The notes under the pieces: model-generated
Databases searched by the model: none
What the model was told of the DNA's origin: nothing
What the model saw: only the letters and a program-made list of their open reading frames with translations
In this document: in pieces, positions 37,120 to 42,852 of the stretch
Layout of the letters: each line of letters begins with the position of its first letter
Numbering within the stretch: the first letter of the stretch is position 1
Made by a program: the position numbers and the translations under genes
Virus record (IMG/VR): IMGVR_UViG_3300031566_000081
Span: 1 to 46,022 of that record
Source: a virus
Reading direction: 5' to 3' (one strand)
Length of the DNA: 46,022 nucleotides

Positions 37120-37866
37120 GTGGAGTATATTAATCAGATAATATGCGGTGATTGTCTTGAAGTAATGCCGTTAATACCCGATAAATCTATTAATATGATT
37201 TTATGTGATTTACCTTATGGAACTTCTGCCTGTAAATGGGATTTTGTTATTATTCCCTTTGAACCATTATGGCATCAATATAAACGAATAATAAAAGATA
37301 ATGGGGTAATTGTTTTAATAGCAACCCAACCTTTTACGAGTGCCTTAATAATGAGTAATGTTATGATGTTTAAGTATAATTGGGTATGGAATAAAGTGCG
37401 AGGGGTTGGTCATTTACTTTCTAAAAAAAGACCTATGATGGCGACAGAAGATATACTTATTTTTGGGAAGGATATGATTAAATATAACCCACAAATGAGA
37501 AAAAGAGATAAGCCACGCAAATCTACCAATAAGGGGAAAATTAGATTTAATATTGATAAAAGAATAGAATTTAATGGAGAAATTTTATATAAGAAATATC
37601 CTATAAACATAATTGAATTTAGTAAAAGTTCTTCAAAAGATTTACTTCTTCATCCTAACCAAAAACCTGTTGCCCTTTTTGAATATCTTATTAAAACCTA
37701 TACTAACGAAGGCGATTTAGTTTTAGATAATTGTGCAGGGTCAGGAACGACAGGGGTAGCGTGTAAGAATTTAGGAAGGAATTATATTTTAATTGAGAAA
37801 GAAGAAAAATATTGTAAGATAGCCGAAAATAGATTAAAGGCTATACCCGAACCATTATTTGTATAG
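37120..37866 (+). CDS. Orphan DNA methyltransferase (N6-adenine or N4-cytosine, beta-type order), 248 aa
   Basis: Starts at GTG 37120 behind AAGGAGGGAATA. The catalytic motif DLPYG (Asp30-Gly34; usual DPPY) is near the N-terminus and the SAM-binding motif LDNCAGSGTTG is near the C-terminus (about 202-212), with a variable target-recognition part between: the beta-class order. HPNQKPVALFEYLI is the conserved segment preceding the SAM motif. No restriction enzyme is adjacent, so it probably protects phage DNA from host restriction or marks it. The L in DLPY is a mild deviation. Target site unknown. Confidence 0.88.
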   Translation: MEYINQIICGDCLEVMPLIPDKSINMILCDLPYGTSACKWDFVIIPFEPLWHQYKRIIKDNGVIVLIATQPFTSALIMSNVMMFKYNWVWNKVRGVGHLLSKKRPMMATEDILIFGKDMIKYNPQMRKRDKPRKSTNKGKIRFNIDKRIEFNGEILYKKYPINIIEFSKSSSKDLLLHPNQKPVALFEYLIKTYTNEGDLVLDNCAGSGTTGVACKNLGRNYILIEKEEKYCKIAENRLKAIPEPLFV

Positions 37867-37876
37867 AAGGGTAATC

Positions 37877-38029
37877 ATGAAAATGCTAAAAGTTTTAATA
37901 ATCTATATCTTAATAGCGGTTATATCATTTATAGCAGGAAAAAATATATGGGTCAATCATAACAAGCATAAGATAGATACAAAGATAGAATGCGAGGGTG
38001 GGATTTGCCCACCGCCAGAAGGATATTAA
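37877..38029 (+). CDS. Small membrane peptide with Cys/Pro C-terminus, 50 aa
   Basis: ATG 37877 behind AGAAGGGTAATC. One N-terminal helix (KVLIIYILIAVISFIAG), then a charged stretch and a C-terminal CEGGICPPPEGY. The short membrane peptide with a Pro-rich end resembles Rz1-like or toxin-like micro-proteins, but it lacks a lipobox. It lies between the methyltransferase and the metallophosphoesterase. No family recognised. Confidence 0.55.
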   Translation: MKMLKVLIIYILIAVISFIAGKNIWVNHNKHKIDTKIECEGGICPPPEGY

Positions 38030-38051
38030 AAGAAGTAAAGGAGGAGGATAT

Positions 38052-39173
38052 TTGACAGATTATAAATGTCCTAAATGTGGGTCAAGCAAGTTAACTAAAC
38101 GAGGCTTTAATTCACATAATAAACAAAGATACCATTGTGAGGATTGCGGTTATTATCCGACAGAGGGGGCTAAAAAGCATAGGAATAAGGAAGATATAAA
38201 ACCGATAGGAGAAAAATTAATAAAATTATTAACAAAGGGTAGTTTTTCTATTGAAGAATTAAGTGACAAAAGTGGATTAATCCCCAAAGAAGTAAGAAAG
38301 ATGATTACCGAATTAGAGGAGAAAAAATATAATATACACTATTTCGATAACAAAGTTGAACTTACAAAAGAGATAAAGCCAGGTAATACTCAAAAATTGA
38401 ATATCGAATATTGGAAGGGCGACAAAATAAAATTAGGTTTCGTATCCGATACACATCTATGTTCTAAATTCGAGAGATTGAAGGAATTGAATTTAATTTA
38501 TGACATTTTTGCAGATGAAGGGATCAGGTTAGTCTATCACGGTGGAAATTACATCGAAGGAGAATGGCCAAAAAATAAATATGAAATCCACACAAGAGGG
38601 ATAACTCCACAAGTAGAATACTTTATAAATAACTACCCCGGAAGAAAAGGTATAGTTACAAAATTTATTGCTGGCGATGATCATGAAGGTTGGTATGCTC
38701 AGAGGGAACGTATTAATATCGGTGAATATACCCAAATGAAAGCCGAACAAGCAGGTAGAAAAGATTTAGAATATATCGGATATTTGGAATGTGATATACC
38801 CTTTGAAGGCATAGAGGGCGAGTCCTGGATGAGAATAATGCATGGCGGTGGCGGTACTGCTTATGCTCTATCTTATACACCGCAAAAGATAGTTGAAAGT
38901 CTGCAAGGTGGGGAAAAACCCAGAGTATTGCTTTTGGGCCACTATCATAAAATAGATTATTGTTTCCCCCGGGAAGTCCACGTTATACAGATGGGTTGTT
39001 ATCAGGACCAGACTACCTGGATGAGGAAACAGAAAATACAGGCGCATATAGGTGGCGGTATATTACACATGAGACTGGCCAAAGATGGAACGATTAACCG
39101 CATAATGCCAGAGTTTATTACATTCTTTAATAAGAAATTCTATATAGGAAATGATAAATATTGGATTAAATAA
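38052..39173 (+). CDS. Zinc-ribbon / winged-helix / metallophosphoesterase fusion, 373 aa
   Basis: I start at TTG 38052, seven bases after AAGGAGGAGG. Residues 6-32 are an InsA-like zinc ribbon (CPKCGSSKLTKRGF ... RYHCEDCGYYP; Cys6, 9, 29, 32), 45-105 a winged-helix-like segment (LIKLLTKGSFSIEELSDKSG), and from about 117 a calcineurin-type phosphoesterase. That domain has DTH (Asp123, His125), HGGN (154-156), AGDDHEG (197-203), MHGGGG (His254) and GHYH (286-289). The usual GD is GN at motif II and the usual GNHE is GDDHE at motif III, an apparent Asp/Asn exchange. The DNA-binding front end suggests action on DNA. Substrate unknown. Confidence 0.8.
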   Translation: MTDYKCPKCGSSKLTKRGFNSHNKQRYHCEDCGYYPTEGAKKHRNKEDIKPIGEKLIKLLTKGSFSIEELSDKSGLIPKEVRKMITELEEKKYNIHYFDNKVELTKEIKPGNTQKLNIEYWKGDKIKLGFVSDTHLCSKFERLKELNLIYDIFADEGIRLVYHGGNYIEGEWPKNKYEIHTRGITPQVEYFINNYPGRKGIVTKFIAGDDHEGWYAQRERINIGEYTQMKAEQAGRKDLEYIGYLECDIPFEGIEGESWMRIMHGGGGTAYALSYTPQKIVESLQGGEKPRVLLLGHYHKIDYCFPREVHVIQMGCYQDQTTWMRKQKIQAHIGGGILHMRLAKDGTINRIMPEFITFFNKKFYIGNDKYWIK

Positions 39174-39176
39174 TAT

Positions 39177-39282
39177 GGGGGCGTAAGGTTTCGATAGCAG
39201 AATAACACCGCTAAATGGGAGTAGGGCAATTCCAACAGGTGCGAAAAGCTACACTCGGGTTCGATTCCCGACGCCTCCACCA
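39177..39282 (+). ncRNA. tmRNA-like RNA lacking a tag reading frame (tRNA-like domain only)
   Basis: A 106-nt element three bases after the upstream stop. GGGGGCG (39177-39183) pairs with CGCCTCC (39272-39278), followed by A and an encoded CCA. The third pair is G-U, the alanine identity element of tmRNA and tRNA-Ala. Next comes TAAGGTTTCGATAG, the tmRNA D-loop signature (GGUUUCGA). A T-arm TCGGG/CCCGA with loop TTCGATT closes the 3' side. Instead of an anticodon arm there is an interrupted stem (TAGC/GCTA, then CACC/GGTG) topped by TGGGA/TTCCA. Normal tmRNAs are about 350-400 nt with a tag ORF and pseudoknots; here the whole mRNA-like part is missing. It could be a decoy, a reduced tmRNA, or a relic of integration at ssrA. 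Confidence 0.75.
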
Positions 39283-39286
39283 TATT

Positions 39287-39363
39287 GCTGGCATAGCTCA
39301 AGTTGGCAGAGCAACTGCCTTGTAAGCAGTGGGTTGTCTGTTCGATTCAGACTGTCAGCTCCA
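39287..39363 (+). tRNA. tRNA-Thr(TGT)
   Basis: Complete cloverleaf: acceptor GCTGGCA/TGTCAGC (one G-T pair), D-arm GCTC/GAGC, anticodon arm ACTGC/GCAGT with loop CTTGTAA giving anticodon TGT (39321-39323), variable loop of five bases, T-arm GTCTG/CAGAC with loop TTCGATT, discriminator T and encoded CCA. It reads ACA and ACG/ACT-type threonine codons, frequent in this AT-rich genome. It starts four bases after the tmRNA-like RNA, so both probably come from one transcript. Confidence 0.95.
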
Positions 39364-39370
39364 TAAATTG

Positions 39371-39550
39371 GTGTTCTTCATAGCCAGTGCTATGTTGAGG
39401 GAAACCGACTATAGCGGTGACGCAGTTGGTGGGGACTGCTATGTATCTACTACATTGTATATACTCGTTACGCCTCTTAACAATGCGCACCCTGACGGGT
39501 GAGCCTGTAACAAAAGGAATAATAGGTTATGGGATACGTAACCATAACTA
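39371..39550 (+). ncRNA. Structured non-coding stretch downstream of tRNA-Thr
   Basis: About 180 bases without an open frame contain a series of clean stems: CATAGC/GCTATG (39379-39394, tetraloop CAGT), GCAGT/ACTGC (39422-39439), GTTAC/GTAAC (39467-39511) enclosing CACCC/GGGTG (39488-39501, loop TGAC), and GTTATGG/CCATAAC (39526-39548). It is GC-richer than surrounding DNA. I do not recognise it; a phage small RNA processed together with the tRNA is plausible. No group I intron core was found. Confidence 0.5.
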
Positions 39551-39592
39551 CCACAAAAAGCAGGCAACAGAAAAAAGAAAGGAGGTTAAATT

Positions 39593-39877
39593 ATGACAAA
39601 CAAAATGAGATATTTTGGTGCAACACTACACGAAAAAAAATATGGTATACAAGGGAATAAAACAGACCAAAAGGCAGAGGTTATTTTATTTGTAAATAGA
39701 GGTAGATGGGAACTAAAAGAAGTTAATTATAAAATTCCTCAGAACCCATATTCGAGAGATGATTGGAAATTCTTAAAAGAATTAGCTATTTATGTGGAAT
39801 ATATTTGCAGTAAAGCTGATAAAGATAAGTTAGAAATGGATATACCAGCAAAAGAGATGAATGTATTAAGTTGGTGA
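39593..39877 (+). CDS. Hypothetical protein, 94 aa
   Basis: AAAGGAGGTTAAATT precedes the ATG. The product has the opening MTNKMRYFGATLHEKKYGIQG and a mixed alpha/beta look (EVILFVNRGRWELKEVNYKIPQNP). No family recognised. It is the first protein gene after the RNA cluster. Confidence 0.6.
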   Translation: MTNKMRYFGATLHEKKYGIQGNKTDQKAEVILFVNRGRWELKEVNYKIPQNPYSRDDWKFLKELAIYVEYICSKADKDKLEMDIPAKEMNVLSW

Positions 39878-40149
39878 ATAATTTACTAATGCGACCTTTT
39901 CCGTAAGTGTCGCCTTAGTCACTTATGCCAGATTTTAGGTTTAGCTGGCATTAGTGGATTTGTTATATTGAAAGTGCTGGAATATTAATGTAATAGAATA
40001 TATTGCATTCGCAATATAACAAAATATAGAGCCTTATGATGATTGCATCGATAAGGTTATCGATTTAATAAAACGACTTGAAGAAAAATAGAAGAAGGAC
40101 AGGTAGTTAATGGAAATATACATATATTGTATTTTGGAGTAAAAGATTT
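39878..40149. other. Intergenic region with two stem-loops
   Basis: No supported gene in about 270 bases. CACTTATGCCAG (39920-39931) and CTGGCATTAGTG (39945-39956) form a 12-bp stem with one mismatch. TATATTGC/GCAATATA (39999-40018) form a perfect 8-bp stem with a 4-base loop. Near the end lies ATGGAAATATACATATATTG (40110-40129), a partial copy of the small reading frame at 40562. Confidence 0.5.
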
Positions 40150-40551
40150 ATGTCTTACAAAAATATAGAAGATAAGAGAAAAAATCAGAGACAATATTAT
40201 TCTAACCACAAAGAGGAAAGTGCAGAACGTTGTAAACAATATTACTATAACAATAAAGAAAAAGAAGGTAAGCGTCATCGGCAACGATATATTTGTAAAG
40301 GTAGAGAAGAATATTTTATATTAAAATACGGTTTAACCAAAAAAGATTGGGAAGGATTATGGTATGCACAAGACGGGCGGTGTGTTATATGTGATGAATT
40401 CTTTGAAAAAATAAAGGATGCCTATGTTGACCATAACCATAAAACCGATAAAGCAAGAAGTCTATTATGTAATAAATGTAATTTGGGGATAGGTTTTTTC
40501 AATGATAACCCAGAATTATTAAAAAACGCAATGGAATATCTAATTGAATAA
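40150..40551 (+). CDS. Endonuclease VII-like (His-Me finger) nuclease, 133 aa
   Basis: The C-terminal 75 residues follow the T4 endonuclease VII family: a CVICDEFF zinc pair, YVDHNHKTDKARSLLCNKCNLGIGFFNDNPELLKNAMEYL with the DHNHKT catalytic His and the second CNKC zinc pair. The N-terminal 55 residues are short Tyr/Lys/Asn-rich repeats like those of the HNH proteins at 2343 and 24927. Freestanding members of this family act as homing-type endonucleases or in resolving branched DNA; the repeat front end favours the first. I see no strong ribosome binding site (TTTTGGAG before the ATG). Confidence 0.88.
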   Translation: MSYKNIEDKRKNQRQYYSNHKEESAERCKQYYYNNKEKEGKRHRQRYICKGREEYFILKYGLTKKDWEGLWYAQDGRCVICDEFFEKIKDAYVDHNHKTDKARSLLCNKCNLGIGFFNDNPELLKNAMEYLIE

Positions 40552-40561
40552 TTCTTACGAA

Positions 40562-40615
40562 ATGGAAATATATATTATTGATATCTGGCTTGAAAGGAAA
40601 GGAGGTTATTTATGA
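40562..40615 (+). pseudogene. Possible 17-codon micro-ORF; remnant related to the 38-aa gene
   Basis: ATGGAAATATATATTATTGA opens a 17-codon frame encoding MEIYIIDIWLERKGGYL. The IDIWLE segment matches TILDIWLEKI in the 38-aa frame at 40806, and the first 20 bases resemble 40110-40129 upstream of the endonuclease. It contains the ribosome binding site (AAAGGAGG) of the next gene. Likely a truncated copy or a leader peptide. Confidence 0.35.
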
Positions 40616-40809
40616 CAATTAATATATATCTAATAAGATTATTAGTTGCATTTATTTTTGGGGCTATTACATTGATTAATATATTAACAATATATTTTGG
40701 AATATCCGAAGGTTGGAGAAGTAGAGATATGTCACTAACGATAGCAATGCACATTTTAGAAATCGCAATATTTTTAGGTAGTGGCTATTTGTTATGGGTA
40801 ATAAAATGA
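40612..40809 (+). CDS. Small membrane protein, 65 aa
   Basis: Starts behind AAAGGAAAGGAGGTTATTT. Two membrane helices (IRLLVAFIFGAITLINILTIYFG and IAMHILEIAIFLGSGYLLWVI) joined by a short polar loop (EGWRSRDMS). Four bases overlap the next gene. Holin-like in shape but far from the lysis cassette; could be involved in membrane exclusion. No family recognised. Confidence 0.6.
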   Translation: MTINIYLIRLLVAFIFGAITLINILTIYFGISEGWRSRDMSLTIAMHILEIAIFLGSGYLLWVIK

Positions 40810-40922
40810 TAATAACCATTCTCGATATCTGGCTCGAAAAGATTAGGCGGGGCTGGTCGCTTGACGATGCTCCGAATGAGGAGATTAGGGAAGCGTTAAA
40901 GAAAAGATTAATATATTTATGA
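40806..40922 (+). CDS. Micro-protein, 38 aa
   Basis: Coupled to the preceding gene by ATGA. Encodes MIITILDIWLEKIRRGWSLDD and a charged helix ending LKKRLIYL. Its front half resembles the 17-codon frame at 40562, suggesting a local duplication. Function unknown. Confidence 0.45.
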   Translation: MIITILDIWLEKIRRGWSLDDAPNEEIREALKKRLIYL

Positions 40923-40946
40923 TTATAATACTTAGGAGTATATAAA

Positions 40947-41120
40947 ATGGATATTTTATCAGAAATAATTACTAATTTTCATCATTGTTTAAACACAAGT
41001 AATCCTAAAACAGTACAAGAAATAAAAGATTATTGGGAAAAACTTCGGGAAGAATATTTTAAAAAGAATAATGCTGAATTAGAATTGCTGGGGCGTCTAT
41101 TATATTATGAAGGAGATTGA
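40947..41120 (+). CDS. Hypothetical protein, 57 aa
   Basis: ATG 40947 follows TTAGGAGTATATAAA. Acidic and helical (PKTVQEIKDYWEKLREEYFKKNNAELELLGRLL), with FHHCLNTSN near the N-terminus. No family recognised. It is the last gene before the sRNA/terminator region, so it ends the plus-strand transcript that contains the RNA cluster. Confidence 0.5.
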   Translation: MDILSEIITNFHHCLNTSNPKTVQEIKDYWEKLREEYFKKNNAELELLGRLLYYEGD

Positions 41121-41142
41121 ATATGTTTATAAATGTTTTGTT

Positions 41143-41304
41143 AAAATCTACCCATTATTATGGTTTTCTGGGATAGCAACCCATAATGAGTACAATCGTA
41201 GTAGATTTTGAGTACAAGCCTCATCCCGGGCTGAAGCGGTTATAATACTTCAGATCATTTTTCCTCCTGCGAAAGAGCTTGGTGTAAAAGCCAGGCTCTT
41301 TTGT
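41143..41304 (+). ncRNA. Candidate regulatory sRNA with exposed anti-Shine-Dalgarno element
   Basis: Three stems in order: AAAATCTAC/GTAGATTTT (41143-41151, 41201-41209) enclosing ATTATGG/CCATAAT (41157-41187), then CTGAAG/CTTCAG (41231-41253). A single-stranded ATTTTTCCTCCT (41257-41268) follows, then a strong intrinsic terminator. The single-stranded part is an anti-Shine-Dalgarno whose 12-base complement AGGAGGAAAAAT occurs exactly at 7887-7898 (leader of a small membrane protein) and 9669-9680. A 5' promoter is not evident, so it could be released from the upstream transcript's 3' end. Confidence 0.5.
41272..41304 (+). terminator. Strong Rho-independent terminator
   Basis: AAAGAGCTTGG and CCAGGCTCTTT pair over 11 bp (one G-T) around an 8-base loop and are followed by T residues (TTTTGT). 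It ends the plus-strand transcript before the early control region, and also bounds the candidate sRNA. The most convincing intrinsic terminator in the window. Confidence 0.85.
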
Positions 41305-41524
41305 ATCATATACCCCCACAGGGTATAAAATGACCCCAATTTTGCATAAATATTCGTTAATCTTGCTATATAGACATAACTTTATAAGCGAAAGACACAA
41401 TTTACTGCTACGATAGCCACAGACCCTTAAAAAACGATTTCGTTGATTTATAAGGGTTACAACGTATAGTTTTGGCAGAATAAAAAATATTTTAAATTAT
41501 TTCTTGAAAATAGTAAAATAATGC
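41305..41524. promoter_or_regulatory. Early control region upstream of the HTH gene
   Basis: About 220 non-coding bases. A compound stem-loop lies at 41423-41457: outer ACCCTTA/TAAGGGT, inner AACGA/TCGTT around a 2-base centre. AT-rich DNA follows (41483-41520, AATATTTTAAATTATTT-like). The dyad could be an operator for the HTH protein encoded next. Nothing else recognisable; no open frame. Confidence 0.45.
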
Positions 41525-41553
41525 TTGACATCAAAATAACCTCGTGGTAAAAT
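41525..41553 (+). promoter_or_regulatory. Consensus sigma70-type promoter for the early operon
   Basis: TTGACA (41525-41530) and TAAAAT (41548-41553) are separated by exactly 17 bases. Transcription should begin about 41559-41561, which coincides with the ATG of the HTH gene, implying a leaderless mRNA. It is the likely origin of the early transcript that runs through 42636 and, across the wrap, into the small-gene region. Confidence 0.8.
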
Positions 41554-41558
41554 TAGGC

Positions 41559-41747
41559 ATGATAAAAAATATTAGAATCCAAAAGTTAATAGAGATTAGT
41601 ATTAGAAGGCACTTCAACTATGTAACCATGTGTCATTTGTTGGGTATTGGTACGACCACTTGGTTTCGTTGGGTCAGAGGAGATGCTGAACCAAAGAATA
41701 AAAACATCATTGACAAGATAGATAAGGTTACAAGCGAACATCAATAA
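41559..41747 (+). CDS. Small HTH regulator on a leaderless transcript, 62 aa
   Basis: I start at ATG 41559, because an upstream in-frame GTG at 41544 lies inside the promoter. The protein is one helix-turn-helix of Cro/XRE-like character: FNYVTMCHLLGIGTTTWFRWVRGDAEPKNKNIIDKIDKV, with LGIGTTTWFRW as turn and recognition helix and a 'GDAEPK' wing-like turn. There is no ribosome binding site, and the predicted transcript starts at the ATG, as for lambda cI from PRM. A role in early/late or lysogeny-type control is inferred from its place at the head of the early operon. Confidence 0.7.
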   Translation: MIKNIRIQKLIEISIRRHFNYVTMCHLLGIGTTTWFRWVRGDAEPKNKNIIDKIDKVTSEHQ

Positions 41748-41763
41748 ATAGTAGGAGATAACA

Positions 41764-41988
41764 ATGAAGAAAGAAGTTAAGAAATTATTGAATGGTGAAG
41801 TAATAATATCTAATGTTGTAAAAAGTGCTGGCAAGATAAAGAAAACCTATATAGGAATAGTTGATTATATAAGAGAATTACCAAGAGATTTATCTGTTAA
41901 AGATTGGATACAAATGCAAAAAATAAATGATAGTTTAATTCACGGGGAACAAGAATCTTTGGATGAATTTTCCGAAAATACCGAATAG
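41764..41988 (+). CDS. Hypothetical protein, 74 aa
   Basis: AGTAGGAGATAACA precedes the ATG. Basic N-terminus (KKEVKKLLNGEVIISNVVKSAGKIKK), then LPRDLSVKDWIQMQKIN and an acidic tail (EQESLDEFSENTE). Possibly a small regulator acting with the HTH protein. No family recognised. Confidence 0.6.
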   Translation: MKKEVKKLLNGEVIISNVVKSAGKIKKTYIGIVDYIRELPRDLSVKDWIQMQKINDSLIHGEQESLDEFSENTE

Positions 41989-42018
41989 TCAATAAATAAT
42001 TTCTGGAGGATTTTGGAA

Positions 42019-42090
42019 ATGGTTGAATTCATTTTAGGCGTGTTTGTAGGTTATATATTTGCTTATTTAGTAATGAGAAATTTTAAATAA
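42019..42090 (+). CDS. Tiny membrane peptide, 23 aa
   Basis: ATG 42019 follows TCTGGAGGATTTTGGAA. Encodes MVEFILGVFVGYIFAYLVMR, one membrane helix, and a short basic end. Good ribosome binding site but very short, so confidence is limited. Confidence 0.4.
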   Translation: MVEFILGVFVGYIFAYLVMRNFK

Positions 42091-42097
42091 AATCATG

Positions 42098-42269
42098 CCT
42101 GCCCTGTGGCGTTCTGGTTATTCTTTAGTAGCTAATTGAATAATCAGGGCGTCAGGCAAAAGTGCCTTTTGCGGTGAGATTAAAGATTTCGTGCCAGTAG
42201 CAAAGGAAGGCAACACGTGAAGCTAACGTGTTAATAGGGGTGTGAGGTGGGGAATCTCACCAGGGCAGG
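42098..42269 (+). ncRNA. Large multi-stem RNA upstream of an HNH gene
   Basis: A ~172-nt element closed by a perfect 9-bp stem CCTGCCCTG (42098-42106) / CAGGGCAGG (42261-42269). Inside are CTGGTTATTC/GAATAATCAG (42114-42123, 42138-42147, 10 bp), GGCA/TGCC with loop AAAG near 42154, GGTGAGATT/AATCTCACC (42173-42181, 42253-42261), TGCC/GGCA (42192-42212) and AACACGT/ACGTGTT (42212-42232). It ends 22 bases before the HNH start. Position and size resemble HEARO-class RNAs (HNH-endonuclease-associated RNA and ORF), but the neighbouring protein is not IscB. No group I intron core. Homology not verified. Confidence 0.65.
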
Positions 42270-42291
42270 TAAAATAAGGAGGGGAAGTTTA

Positions 42292-42636
42292 ATGCCAACG
42301 GGAATTTATAAACATAATAATGTGAGAGGAAAAAACTATAAATGGAAAGGTGGATTTAAGAACGATGATGGTTATTTAAAATTTTTAGTACCTAAAGGTT
42401 GTAAATTTTCAAGTATGGCAAATAAGCAAGGATATATTCGAATACATCGTCTGATGATGGCGGAATACCTACAAAGACCATTGACTAACAAAGAAGTAGT
42501 ACATCATATAAATGGAGACGTTACTGATAATAGAAGGGAAAACTTAAAATTATTTAAAAATACTGATGAACATTCAGTTTGTCATTATAAATTAGGAATG
42601 ATACTAAAAAATAATAAAAGGAGATATAACTCATGA
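42292..42636 (+). CDS. Small HNH homing endonuclease (I-HmuI/HNH_3-type), 114 aa
   Basis: I start at ATG 42292 behind AAGGAGGGGAAGTTTA. The C-terminal half has the phage HNH pattern: YIRIHRLMMAEYLQRPLTNKEVVHHINGDVTDNRRENLKLF, with HH plus N..N of the HNH active site. The N-terminal part (GIYKHNNVRGKNYKWKGGFKNDDGYLKFLV) resembles DNA-binding front ends of this class. It follows the structured RNA, which may be an integral part of the mobile unit. Its stop overlaps the next start (ATGA). Confidence 0.88.
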   Translation: MPTGIYKHNNVRGKNYKWKGGFKNDDGYLKFLVPKGCKFSSMANKQGYIRIHRLMMAEYLQRPLTNKEVVHHINGDVTDNRRENLKLFKNTDEHSVCHYKLGMILKNNKRRYNS

Positions 42637-42839
42637 AAATCATAATGACTAACACAGCGGATCACACGAGGAAAGTTATAACTTTTAACGATTTTTGCAG
42701 AAGATATTTTGGTTTTAATTGTGGTAGGACAATGAGGGTTTTTGCTAATTGCAGACTATTAGATAATAAAGTTTTTACAGACCGGGAATACGAGTTTAAG
42801 AGAGGGCTTGGTCAGGTTGCTGGGATAGAAAAAATATGA
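42633..42839 (+). CDS. Small hypothetical protein, 68 aa (complete copy)
   Basis: The full version of the gene cut by the window start. It is coupled to the HNH gene and has a basic, Phe/Arg-rich middle (FNDFCRRYFGFNCGRTMRVFANCR) with three Cys. It is followed by GGGAGGTG of the next gene. Function unknown. The terminal repeat begins inside it, at 42686. Confidence 0.65.
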   Translation: MKIIMTNTADHTRKVITFNDFCRRYFGFNCGRTMRVFANCRLLDNKVFTDREYEFKRGLGQVAGIEKI

Positions 42840-42852
42840 AGGGAGGTGAAAA

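Noticed and set aside
37120-37866. Part of a restriction-modification system
   Set aside because: No restriction endonuclease gene beside it; the flanking genes are the spanin-like protein and a membrane micro-protein.
39184-39230. A short tag-like frame inside the tmRNA-like RNA (NNTAKWE then stop)
   Set aside because: It lacks the hydrophobic ALAA-type ending, a resume-codon context and the flanking pseudoknots. The bases are needed for the CACC/GGTG and TGGGA/TTCCA stems.
42098-42269. Group I intron with HNH ORF
   Set aside because: No recognisable P3-P7 core or paired R/S elements, and no interrupted exon: flanking sequences are intergenic.
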